NCBI GenBank assembly: GCA_001931875.2
Contig: MSJH02000193.1
Span: forward strand, 1-14,711
Direction of reading: 5' to 3'
DNA: 14,711 nucleotides
DNA from: Byssochlamys sp. IMV 00236
Taxonomy: Eukaryota > Ascomycota > Eurotiomycetes > Eurotiales > Thermoascaceae
Part shown: positions 6,516 through 14,711 of the stretch, one piece after another
Layout of the letters: every line of letters begins with the position of its first letter
Position numbering within the stretch: position 1 is the stretch's first letter
Position numbers and translations under genes: made by a program
The notes under the pieces: model-generated
Databases searched by the model: none
The model's input: only the letters and a program-made list of their open reading frames with translations
Told to the model about the DNA's origin: nothing

Positions 6516-8875
6516 ATGGAAACGACCACAGAGAACAACACGAAGCCTTTGTTCTGTGTAGAATGTAACGACCAAGAAGTAAATAGAATGAAAGTATATT
6601 TTATATTATATTGACGTTCTATAAGGCATCTATCTTTTGTGAACAGTGTGATGAAGACTTTTGTGAAGTCTGTCACGGTATGTGTGTATATGTGTGTATT
6701 TAGATATACTTTGCTTATAGTGGGTATTAGCTATGCTTCACAGAACAGGCAGTCGTAGACTTCATACAGCAAAAAAATTGACAGTTCATCATCGTGTTGA
6801 TCAGTCCGATTCAAGTCACGATGTTGTCAATGTCAACACAAGCACCAAGGTAATAGATCTGAAAAAAAAAAAAAGAAGACAGATGCTAAACAATAAATAA
6901 AGCAAGAACAAAAGGAAGAAGATATCAATATGAAACAAGCATTGATGGAAATGGACGGAACAGTTATTAATAGTAGTGGACCTACCTTTGGAGACTATAT
7001 GACTAATCGGTACACACGTTATGATTGTCATGTATAATTGCTAATTATGTATAGATCCAAGAATATTCCTTTACGTCTGGATTCAGAAGAAAGACAATTA
7101 CTCAAACTGTAACTATTAAAGAGAAAAATAGAAACATACAAGTAGCTAATATGATTATTGTTAGTTTGGATGCTGCACTGAATGTATCAGAATACACAGG
7201 TAATAGAGATAAAATGAGGATATCCATGGATACCAACATATGCTTTATATATATAGACAAGGTGGATATCATCTCTTATTCAAATAAATCAAAAAGAATT
7301 GTTGTCCAAATCCGAGATTTATGCGCCATTATCTCGGGCTTATTTGTTGCAGGAAATTATAAGCAAGGAGTGGATTACTTTGCAAAAAACAATCTACGCG
7401 AAAATGAAGCACTGTTTCAACGCATCTTTGAAGTAGGCAGAAGACACAAGATTATGAACCCAGAAAAGATGCGGTCTACTTATGGTAAACTGATGTACAT
7501 GTTGATGGTAAGGGTTGAATGAAACATATAGAGCGCATATGATAACAGTACGTAGGATTCGGTTATCCCTGAAGTAGCAGAATACCTTGGCTTTTCTTGT
7601 GTTGTACCCATCAAGACAGTGTACGACTTTTTAAAGAGCCGAGATTGTATTGATCTACTGCATGATGATAATATTGCCTTAGCCACCCGTGAGATTGCAC
7701 CAGAGTTTAAGACGAGAGAACAAGTGGATGGAGAGGTACAACGTAAACAACATGCAATTCGGACTTTATGCGAAAAGTACGCCAACGAGAAGATATCAAA
7801 GGAAGATATCGAGAGATGCATATTGTCCATCTCGGATAATAATGCATTCTTAAAGGCCAACAGGTAACAAATACAGTATTTGCGTGTGTGTCTATTTTTG
7901 CTTACATACAGGATAGGGACCCATGTGACAGGATGTTAAAGTATCTTTCCAAATACTTTAATCCTACCAAACATGATGATGGATACTCCTTGGCTATCTC
8001 TGCCGGACGACATGGACATCGTCTGACGCATTCACACTCGACGCAATATGCCTATGTTCACCAATCGCTCAGTCTGTGGCGTGAGATTATGCATGAGATG
8101 TTTATGCTGTGGAAGATGGCAGATGAAGATCTCTTATCGCACACGTCTTACCGACTTACCAACACAGGTCAAGGTCTGAATCGTATACAGCCCTGTCCTC
8201 ACGTTTCAAAGGCAATGCACAAGATCTTGAACCGTGCTCAAAAGAAGTGTGGGTCCTGGGTGGGTAGTAGCGTGGTGCATTTGGGTGATAAGAATGTGCC
8301 CAACGCGTTTATGTTTATAGACAAGGTGAGAAAAAAAACAAAAAACAAAAAAAAAGCAAAAGCTCATCATTTATCCCCCCCCCTCGTATAGTATAATCAA
8401 GTGGCTCGTATCTTGACACCCATCGTGAGCACATTAGATAAGTTAGAGTCACTAGATGACCCTGAAGTGACAGACTATGTTCAAAAGGAATACGGGGGCG
8501 TAGAACAGTGTCGAAAGGATATACTTTGTAAGGAAAAGATGATGATAAAAAACAAACATAAACCCTTTTTTTTAGATGATTTCTTTAGACATGGCTTTGA
8601 TGGTTCAGGAGCAGACAATTATTTTGATGCTGGTAGCTGTATAGATGGAAGACTGACATCAGCGTGGAATTGTAAGGACAGTTTTAAATAAGAAAGGGAC
8701 ATGAAATAACGTTTTGGGTTTTTAGGGTGTTCGAATATTGAAAAGAAAAAGTTTTTCCCTATCTTCCTGATGACTGTAAGTTCTTTTTTTTTTTTTTTTT
8801 TTTGCAAGTCCCTTTTGCTTATTTCTCCCTTTTTTCTTTTAGGGTTTTGTCGGCTTTGATGGATCGGAATGGTGA
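6516..8875 (+). CDS. B-box zinc finger + DUF2009 (UPF0652 family) protein, function unknown
   Basis: Thirteen exons: 6516-6578, 6626-6677, 6731-6849, 6903-7009, 7055-7108, 7165-7199, 7257-7507, 7556-7863, 7917-8325, 8392-8527, 8576-8671, 8726-8775, 8843-8875, giving 570 residues. The N-terminus is a B-box-like finger with ligands C14, C17, C26, C29, C34, C37, H42 and H50. The DUF2009 domain fills about residues 110-570. Landmarks, all in frame across splice sites, are LDAALNVSEYTDKVDI, MNPEKMRSTYGKLMYM, NNAFLKANRDPCD, TNTGQGLNRIQPCPHVSKAM, GSSVVHLGDKNVPNAFMFID, DFFRHGFDGSGADNYFDAGS and the terminal GFVGFDGSEW. This eukaryotic family is well conserved, but I know of no established biochemical role. 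Introns are 45-67 nt. Intron 8 has two nearby acceptors (CAG and GATAG), and only the second keeps the frame. Exon 4 could start 12 nt later. Confidence 0.92.
8528..8575 (+). other. Intron 10 of the DUF2009 gene: 48 nt, no in-frame stop
   Basis: The donor is CTTT|GTAAGG and the acceptor TTTTTTTTAG|ATGATT. Removing it restores the family reading DILYDFFRHGFDGSG. Its length is a multiple of three and it reads through, so retention would insert 16 lysine-rich residues instead of ending the protein. Confidence 0.8.
8784..8803 (+). repeat. T20 tract inside the last intron of the DUF2009 gene
   Basis: There are 20 consecutive T just after the GTAAGTTC donor, within a 67-nt intron (8776-8842) that also ends in CTTTTTTCTTTTAG. 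Confidence 0.85.
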
Positions 8876-8906
8876 TAGTATATATAGATCAAGAAAATAG
8901 AAGGAT

Positions 8907-8912
8907 AATAAA
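8907..8912 (+). promoter_or_regulatory. AATAAA polyadenylation signal of the DUF2009 gene
   Basis: An exact AATAAA lies 31 bases after the TGA stop, followed by AT-rich sequence. It is the best candidate 3' end signal here. Confidence 0.5.
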
Positions 8913-9205
8913 CTACATATTTTACATGCGTGTATATCATGATAAAAAAAAGAGAGAGAAAGAAAAGAAGTCTAGATTGTATATATATATCTTAACATTG
9001 AGATGCATGTATTACATAAATAGATCTACATTACATAACTCTATTGGTGAATGTGTTTGATAAAGTGTATATTCACTCCCTATGGCTTTTGGGTATATGC
9101 TTGGCACCTATCTGACCCTCCTTTTTTTTTTACAATTCCCAAGAATAGGATATAAATGGGTATGCTTAAATGAGGTCTATATGCAGGTTATATGCTTTAT
9201 AAAAA

Positions 9206-9228
9206 GAGAGACAGACAGACAGACAGAG
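9206..9228 (+). repeat. GA/GACA microsatellite
   Basis: GAGAG is followed by about four ACAG units and AGAGA. It is a simple repeat in the CP2 upstream region. Confidence 0.8.
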
Positions 9229-9540
9229 ATAGATTGGAAAAGAAATATCCTTTTATCATCTTGTTTCCCCTCCTTGATCTATGTCAACATGAGTTTCTAT
9301 TTTAGGCTTGGAGAACAAGTCTCTTTCTCCTGTATGTCAAAAGTTATTCCACGTTTCCCGCTTTTCGTAATGTTAAAAAGGACTACTTTTATCTATTTGT
9401 ACAATTTATGCAGTTTATTAGGTTAAGAAGAACACTCTATTGCATATTTACTGCAGACTGTGTATATATATATTTTAGACAGAAAGTACAGTCAAAATAA
9501 ATAGGAGAGAGAGATGGTATTAACTTATGAGTGCATCTTT

Positions 9541-9556
9541 CTCTCTCTCTCTCTCT
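9541..9556 (+). repeat. (CT)8 microsatellite
   Basis: Eight CT units are followed by a short CA-rich stretch. It lies in the CP2 upstream region. Confidence 0.9.
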
Positions 9557-9862
9557 ACACCCACACACGCGTTTTTTGTTTTTTTTTTGCTTATTTTGTT
9601 TGAATATATAAAGCCAAAGAGATGTGTGTACACAGATATGTCAATTCTCCTTATTTCTCTCTATCTCTCTGCCTCTCTCTTTTATATTCTTTTTATCTTG
9701 TATTGTTATATCATCTCCTTTCTTTACCCCTCCTCCCTTCCCTTTTTTGTGATATTTATATTCCCATGTGAGAGAAAGAGCTATAAAGAGGATCTACATT
9801 GTTTTATCTCTTGCTCTCTTTTTCTTCTTTCTTTTCTTTGTCTCTCGCTTTTTATTTTCTAC

Positions 9863-11259
9863 ATGAACCCTATTGAAAACCTTTGCTTTTCAAATCCTAT
9901 CGAGCCAAAATATTTCAATCTTCAGACGCAAGATGGTTCTCGACCTCATTATCGTCATTTCAGTGCGAATGATATGATGGTAAAGCCACCCATGTATATT
10001 CAGCAAGAATCATTGGATGAAAAGCAAAGGTAAACTATACTAGTGGCAAAAGGAGGAGAAATAGAGAGAGAGAGGATAGGGAGTATAACAGGGTGCAAAA
10101 AAGGGGAGGGGGCAAATATATCTCTTACTGACACATATACTTGTATATAATTAGAAAGCTTCGATTTCATGTTGTTTTAGAAGGTAAATTGAGGTATTTT
10201 ACAATTTGATAAATTGTGCAGTAATGTTTACACTTTTTTTTTTTTTTTTTTTTTTTCAGCCGCCACTGCCGTCACTCAACGAGCAGAAGAGAGTTCAATC
10301 ACGTACCTGAATCGTGGCCAACTCTATTGTATTCAATTGACAGATACATATAACCAGAACGAAACGATCACAAGCAGTCTCTCGATTGAATTTCATAATG
10401 CGTCACATCGAAGTATAGCAGAGAACTATTGGAACTATTGGCTAGCACAGCAGAAGCAATTGGAATCACGAGCGATTGATATAGGTAATACCTTCTGACC
10501 CCCTCCCCTTTCAGCAAGAGGTATTGATCGTTCAACGTAGATCTATCTCAGTCAGTAGGTATTGTCAATGCCACCATGCCTAGTTTTGACAAGATCTCGT
10601 TTGAATGGAACGGAAGTATCGGTGCCAAACTATGTGTGCGATTCAAGTGTCTTTCTACGGATTTCTCAAGGATCAAGGGTGTCAAGGGGATCCCACTTCG
10701 AGCTCACATGGAGAGCAAGACAGAGAACGAACAAGAGGCATGTTATTGTAAGATCAAGTTGTTTAGAGATAAAGGAGCAGAACGAAAAAATAAAGATGAT
10801 GCCAAGCAAATATCCAAACAATTGGAAAAAGTCTATGGTAAGAAAAAATATTAAAAGCAAAAGAGAGAATTGACACGTTTATTAGGTAGTGCCAACCCAC
10901 AATCATTAAGTTTACTATATAAGGAATCATCACCTTACACAGTGTTTTCAGAAACATTACAAGAAAATACTAGATATCATACACGTACCATGACAGCACC
11001 TAATGCAACCGCCCTGCAGCCCATGTTTCCTATGGACATGTCTTTTGTGCCCATGACGACATCCACCCCCTTATTATATATTCCTCCTTTAATAGAAGAA
11101 GAAAACGAAAGTCTTTATACCCCTTTACAATCCACACCGACAGATGCCTTTTCTATATATGATGTCTTTACACCACAAGAGATCCAGCATGATTACTTTT
11201 CCCAACAGCTGTCTTTGGTTCAAGACACACCACAGACTTGCCAATATGGATTTTTTTAA
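9863..11259 (+). CDS. CP2/Grainyhead-family transcription factor
   Basis: Exons 9863-10029, 10155-10183, 10260-10484, 10541-10837 and 10886-11259 give 363 residues. The CP2 DNA-binding domain spans about 55-240. KLRFHVVLEA (57-66) is encoded by a 29-nt microexon, then TYLNRGQLY at 80-88, IDIDLSQSVGIV across the intron-3 junction, FKCLSTDFS, KGVKGIPLR and CKIKLFRDKGAERKNKDD. These track the TFCP2/GRHL core motif by motif. The family binds DNA as dimers in the nucleus; filamentous-fungal members are linked to cell-wall remodelling and spore separation. The C-terminal 120 residues are S/T/P/M-rich and acidic, suiting an activation region. I see no SAM or ubiquitin-like dimerisation domain, so this is a compact form unless further exons exist past the TAA. 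The start is the ATG in TCTACATGAACC; in-frame sequence before it is leader-like. Confidence 0.88.
10155..10183 (+). other. 29-nt microexon of the CP2 gene
   Basis: It is bounded by ATAATTAG and GTAAAT. It is needed to join exon 1 (phase 2) to exon 3 (phase 1) in frame, and it supplies KLRFHVVLE, the conserved start of the CP2 fold. The introns on either side are 125 and 76 nt, the second containing T23 (10234-10256) just before its CAG acceptor. Confidence 0.85.
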
Positions 11260-11371
11260 TATATTGTAACCGCTTGTATAAACCTTTTATTATTTGAATA
11301 TCAAAACAACGAACAACCTCATCATATTATTATTATCTATAAACAAGAGGAGAAAGAATTTAGATATTTCT

Positions 11372-11515
11372 TCATTTAACGTAACATAAGAACACACACC
11401 CATGCGGCAAGTGTTTCTTGACATGATACCTCTGTTTAAGATAGTTTCTATGTTCTAGGTTTTTCATATCATATTGATACTCAAAAAGACTACTCTTAAA
11501 CGCGACGTCCCCAGT
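11372..11515 (-). CDS. Hypothetical terminal exon or short ORF, unknown
   Basis: The minus strand reads TGDVAFKSSLFEYQYDMKNL, then RYHVKKHLPHGCVFL, ending in TGA. A TTTTTTTCAG acceptor-like site precedes it at about 11516-11525. The composition looks protein-like, but I recognise no family. The frame also stays open without a splice up to 11581, inside the inverted-repeat arm. No upstream exon is evident. It converges on the CP2 gene. It may be part of a decayed mobile element, or chance. Confidence 0.25.
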   Translation of the reverse strand, partial: TGDVAFKSSLFEYQYDMKNLEHRNYLKQRYHVKKHLPHGCVFLCYVK

Positions 11516-11540
11516 CTGAAAAAAAGGAATTACGACAACG

Positions 11541-12021
11541 CTGCAAATGCCCTTTTTGAAAGGAAACTGAAAGTTGTTCAACTGGAAAATGCATTATAGG
11601 TGAACGCTTCAACTCAAAGTGGCATATAGCTTATAAAATATACCTTTAACTTCCACTCTATGAGGTTTATATCAGCAAATATATATAGTAATAGTAATAC
11701 ATTGAGGGTATTTATACTTTGCTCATGATACACTGTCTATTTTGCTTTTAGAACCTTTGACAGTGTAACATCTATATATATTCTCTCTTTTACTTGACAG
11801 CATTTACCAAATTAATAGAACCGTACTACTCACTCATATTATTACATCTTGTTCCATAAAACAAATGCTTTGATATACTCTAGCCTTGTCTACAATCTAT
11901 TGGCAATAGCTGTCCAGCAATCGAGTGTTTTATTGTAGTATTTAGATGCTTTTGCAGTTTGGGGAACATTACCTTTTTTGGAATTTTGATATTTACCCTC
12001 TCAGTATCTACACAAAAAGAA
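11541..12021 (+). repeat. Left arm of a long inverted repeat flanking the Src1-like gene
   Basis: The first 210 bases (11541-11750) are identical, base for base, to the reverse complement of 14502-14711. After a gap of about 34 bases present only in the other arm, homology resumes at GAACCTTTG and continues at a clearly lower identity. One block, TGTCCAGCAATCGAGTGTTT and the next six bases (11911-11936), is fully conserved. Homology fades near 12021. The outer limit is unknown because the other arm is cut by the window end. Confidence 0.93.
11955..11965 (+). repeat. Terminal-inverted-repeat-like motif, left
   Basis: CAGTTTGGGGA points inward toward the transposase relic. Its mirror copy is at 14261-14271, and a related CAGACTGGGGACG lies on the minus strand near 11506-11518. 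Start CAG plus a G-run resembles ends of Tc1/IS630-type elements, but a TA target duplication is not clear on the left (TG precedes). Confidence 0.35.
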
Positions 12022-12309
12022 ACTACAACACAATAAGCAGCTTACTAGTCGACCTTGGCACAAAAATAAGAGTTTACAATTTTTCGAGCACAGCATGTTT
12101 CTTTGTAGATGGTCTAATTGATTTAATTTCTATCCTGGGTAGGATTAATAGCGAAGGAGGTCAGTTGAAAGTATAAGGGCGGAGTGACCACGCCATCTAA
12201 ACTTGGAACGGAAGCAACAATGGTTGGAACAATATGTTCTGCTCGAGGTGCACCTTCAATTGATATATCCTTGACAGTAAACAATAGAATAATACAGTCG
12301 ATACATTCT
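12022..12309 (+). pseudogene. IS630/Tc1-mariner-type transposase relic (DDE superfamily fragment)
   Basis: Two frames together resemble the middle of an IS630/Tc1 transposase. The first contains SSTACFFVDGLIDLISILG, where intact enzymes have a (C/I)-x-F-(V/I)-DE-x-G-F-x-L block holding a catalytic aspartate. It runs to RINSEGGQLKV and then a stop. The second, shifted by one base, reads TTPSKLGTEATMVGTICSAR then GAPSIDISL, like the family's P-x-x-x-G-x-x-x-T-(I/V)-x-G-x-(I/V)-S segment. The frame break, the stop and the lack of a C-terminal catalytic glutamate region mean it is dead. It starts inside or beside the left repeat arm and ends about 165 bp before the Src1-like ATG. The assignment is by motif shape only. 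Confidence 0.45.
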
Positions 12310-12474
12310 AAAGGCTCATTGGATAACGAATCAGTCTATAGATTACTGCTCCATACACTATTATGGTCTTTCATTGTTTTATACTACCCATTGTCTTTGA
12401 TACACAAGTATAAAAATGACCCTTTTTTTTTTTCTTTCTGAAGCTTTAATTTTTTTTTGTTCAATATCTAAACT

Positions 12475-14140
12475 ATGACTACCAGTCCACAAGAACCTGA
12501 AGGAAGAGAGATTCCTAGCCATTTGTATTATTTAGGTACATTGATATTTTCTTTTTCTTTAACACATGTGCTTACAGATATATTCAGAGGAAGGTGTCAA
12601 TTTGCGAAAGTTTCAAAAACAAGAGCTACTAGACATCCTGCTTCAGAATGGCATCGAACATGATCCTAATGTGGGAAGAAATCAGCTATTAAGACTATTC
12701 AATAGTAGAATATATGTCAACCGGCTACAGATCCTGAATGAATACTGGCAATCTTTACAACCTGGAACTGGAAGCGACTCCTCTAGTCTTTACTTTGATG
12801 CGACCAACCGATCTTTCACACAAACTGAAACAGAGAGTGATTCTTCTAATCTTTACGTTGATGTAAACGACCATTTCAGCGTTGGTTCATCGCCTGCATC
12901 TTCTGCATTGAATTCAACGCACCACTCATCCCACAGCTCGCTTGAAGCTGATTTGCCTGATGTATCACGTTATGGTCGATCATCGCCGGCTTCTATCGCA
13001 GAGCCTCAGGCTGGCTCTCAGGCTATAGCATCAGGCTCCTCTCAAGTTATAGCATCAGGTTCCCCTCAGGCATCATCACGCACTAGATATGGCTTTTTAG
13101 CTCCTTGGCCGTTTTATCATCAAGAGTCTTACCTTAGACGGCCCTTATTTAGTGAAATCCTGTCAGAAGTCCCTGATGACGACTCTTTAGCTATTAGCAC
13201 AAATTCGAAGCTTCCCGTTGCTACCGAACTTTTTGGCTCATGGATACCTCGGCCACTAGCAAGCGACAGTCGAGGCTTTGCTGCTTATAAACCTCGCTGG
13301 CGTTCTGATGTGGCTACTTTCCCGAATATATTTAATTCTGGGCTGCGTTATCCTAAAACAATATTACCACCTAACAATTATGATTCTAGTCTTGGGTATA
13401 TGACAAGACCGCGTGGTCCATTTGCCTTTGACGTTGCGTCCTCAAGTTCATTCCAGACGTCATCAATCAACAGACGCAACACTGCTGCTCTTCAACGGTT
13501 CTCTCGCCATCTAACGGCCACTGATTTTCCTAGAGCAACTGATAACAGAGAGCCGTCGGGGCATGATAACCTTCCGCCCGTCATTGAAAGTTTCGAGCTA
13601 CCCACTGGTTCTTTGTTCAGATATTTCGTTAGAGGGACCTTTAGAGAGTTTATCTTTTTCTTGTTTAGAAACTTTGTACCCGTCCTCTTGACGCTCATGA
13701 TCTATGGTTCAATGTATATGGACATGGAAATAACGCGCTTCATCTCAACCGAACAACCAGAGATCGGTCTCTTATTGGTACCCATTGTCTTGTTCCTCTC
13801 GATTGCTACTATTACTGAACTATGGAGAATGTATCATGACTTTATCAAAAGGCGCGCCCGACAAAGAATTATCGATGCAGTGGTGGACAGGATTTTGGAC
13901 GAACTCAAGCGTAAATGTACTCTCTGGGAGAGAGGCTCGTTTTTTCATCCTCATTCGTCGCTACCTATTAGGTACTTTTATAACCAGTTTATCCTAGCTT
14001 ATCCAGACCAAGCTGATCTTTGGGAAGAAGTGTTTGATGCTATTGAAAATAACCGGGATGTTAAGACTGTCAGAAGAGTAGAGGAAGGAGAAGAAGTTGA
14101 TGCCTGGGACTATAGACCATATGTGCTGAATTTTATGTAG
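12475..14140 (+). CDS. Src1/Heh/MAN1-type inner nuclear membrane protein (HeH domain, two membrane spans, MSC domain)
   Basis: Exons 12475-12535 and 12588-14140 give 537 residues. The splice joins HLYYLE to EGVNLRKF, the typical YLEEG entry to an HeH (LEM-like) helix-extension-helix, here about 20-60 with QKQELLDILLQNGIEHDPN. A long S/P/A-rich nucleoplasmic linker follows, with a short degenerate repeat SQAIASGSSQVIASGSPQ. Membrane spans lie at about 375-397 and 413-433, then a Man1/Src1 C-terminal (MSC) winged-helix region. There DLWEEVFDAIENNRDV and VDAWDYRP match the family's LW-x-x-V-x2-IE-x-N-x-x-V and W-x-W ending. Fungal relatives anchor chromatin, including rDNA, at the inner nuclear membrane and help nuclear-pore quality control. 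Using the nearer CAG acceptor (ends 12577) would put the exon in the wrong frame. The gene lies wholly between inverted repeats. Confidence 0.87.
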
Positions 14141-14174
14141 TACATTTTAATTATGTTTTTTAAGCAGGGCTTTC

Positions 14175-14180
14175 AATAAA
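14175..14180 (+). promoter_or_regulatory. AATAAA polyadenylation signal of the Src1-like gene
   Basis: An exact AATAAA lies 34 bases after the TAG stop, just before the right repeat arm begins. Confidence 0.5.
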
Positions 14181-14194
14181 GACATTGTCCATCA

Positions 14195-14711
14195 TTGTTC
14201 TTTTTGGGTAATACTAGGAGCACTACAAAGAGGAGCTGCAAAATCCAAAAAAGTAGTACGTCCCCAAACTGTAAAAACATCTAAACATCACAATAAAACA
14301 CTCGATTGCTGGACAGTTATTGTCAATGGATTAGGGTATATTAAGGACTTTGCTTTGTGACACAAGACTTAATACTATGAGTAGTACGATTCTATTGATT
14401 TCGTAGAAAATATCCAAATATTGTCAAGTAAAAGAGAGACTATTTAAATATTATATAGCCAAAGGTTCTACTTGCAATGTAAATCCAATTTAATTACTTT
14501 TTAAAAGCAAAATAGACAGTGTATCATGAGCAAAGTATAAATACCCTCAATGTATTACTATTACTATATATATTTGCTGATATAAACCTCATAGAGTGGA
14601 AGTTAAAGGTATATTTTATAAGCTATATGCCACTTTGAGTTGAAGCGTTCACCTATAATGCATTTTCCAGTTGAACAACTTTCAGTTTCCTTTCAAAAAG
14701 GGCATTTGCAG
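14195..14711 (-). repeat. Right arm of the long inverted repeat, cut by the window end
   Basis: This is the reverse complement of the left arm. The outer 210 bases (14502-14711) are identical. The inner part, about 14195-14501, is diverged and carries about 34 extra bases. The final base still matches, so the arm continues past the window. Confidence 0.93.
14261..14271 (-). repeat. Terminal-inverted-repeat-like motif, right
   Basis: On the minus strand it reads CAGTTTGGGGA, preceded by TA as expected for a TA-inserting element. It pairs with the copy at 11955-11965 and would bound about 2.3 kb holding the transposase relic and the Src1-like gene. Confidence 0.35.

Larger units (their letters stand above)
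8913..9862 (+). other. Intergenic DNA and CT-rich leader/promoter of the CP2 gene, with microsatellites
   Basis: I see no gene in these 950 bp. Open frames here come from low-complexity pyrimidine sequence. It holds a GA/GACA microsatellite (9206-9228), a (CT)8 run (9541-9556), several short TATATA runs, and a dense CT/T tract from about 9780 to the ATG at 9863. Long pyrimidine-rich stretches before a start codon are common in fungal promoters and leaders. A short leader intron cannot be ruled out. Confidence 0.5.

Noticed and set aside
5914..6561. 215-codon plus-strand ORF
   Set aside because: It is antisense to the CID-encoding exons and introns of the CHERP-like gene and covers the divergent promoter. 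It has no domain, and its end runs through T13.
9082..9426. 114-codon plus-strand ORF
   Set aside because: It includes a GACA microsatellite and T runs, has no family motif, and lies in the CP2 upstream region.
9527..9862. N-terminal extension of the CP2 protein in the open frame from 9527
   Set aside because: The translation is low-complexity S/L/F from CT tracts, typical of an untranslated leader. The ATG at 9863 begins normal protein sequence.
10485..10540. Two tiny introns with a CAAGAG microexon in the CP2 gene
   Set aside because: This is frame-compatible but needs introns of 30 and 20 nt. One 56-nt intron gives IDIDLSQSVGI, which matches the family.
12475..12663. Unspliced or CAG-spliced reading of the Src1-like first exon
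   Set aside because: It leads to a stop after an unrelated sequence. The ATTCAG acceptor ten bases downstream gives the YLEEG-HeH reading.
1..14711. CRISPR arrays, rRNA or tRNA genes
   Set aside because: No direct-repeat/spacer array or cloverleaf with a proper T-loop was seen. The intron-rich gene structure shows a eukaryotic genome.

Overview
The window looks like nuclear DNA of an intron-rich, AT-rich fungus, most likely an early-diverging one such as a Mucoromycota/Mucorales species. This rests on the many 45-70 nt GT..AG introns, the long A/T homopolymers and CT tracts in introns and leaders, and the gene set (short-form tRNase Z, a B-box DUF2009 protein, a CP2 factor, a Src1/Heh protein). 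The species cannot be named. Most genes are split, so I rebuilt exons from splice signals, reading frame and conserved family motifs. All four multi-exon models give CDS lengths divisible by three, with every expected motif in frame.

Layout. 1-313: last exon of a FAD-dependent amine/amino-acid oxidase, entering from the left. 314-3493: about 3 kb without an intact gene. It holds two decayed minus-strand coding relics, one unknown (709-1312) and one an otubain-type deubiquitinase (1867-2217), and a threefold 32-bp tandem repeat (3235-3331). 3541-4665 (+): intronless short tRNase Z. 4662-6397 (-): six-exon CHERP-like protein with a CID domain, an RS region and a C-terminal zinc knuckle. Its stop codon interlocks with that of tRNase Z. 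6398-6515: 118-bp divergent promoter. 6516-8875 (+): 13-exon B-box/DUF2009 (UPF0652) protein. 8876-9862: low-complexity intergenic DNA and CT-rich leader. 9863-11259 (+): five-exon CP2/Grainyhead transcription factor. 11260-12474: 3' flank, an unknown small minus-strand reading frame, one arm of a long inverted repeat and a relic of an IS630/Tc1-type transposase. 12475-14140 (+): two-exon Src1/Heh/MAN1-type inner nuclear membrane protein. 14195-14711: the opposite arm of the inverted repeat, cut by the window end.

The genes do not form one pathway. They are mostly housekeeping functions: tRNA 3' processing, U2-associated pre-mRNA splicing, nuclear envelope, and cell-wall or developmental transcription. 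Two relationships stand out. One is tight packing: the convergent genes overlap at their stops, and a divergent pair shares 118 bp. The other is the Src1-like gene, which sits between inverted repeats whose outer 210 bp are identical, with a transposase relic abutting its promoter.
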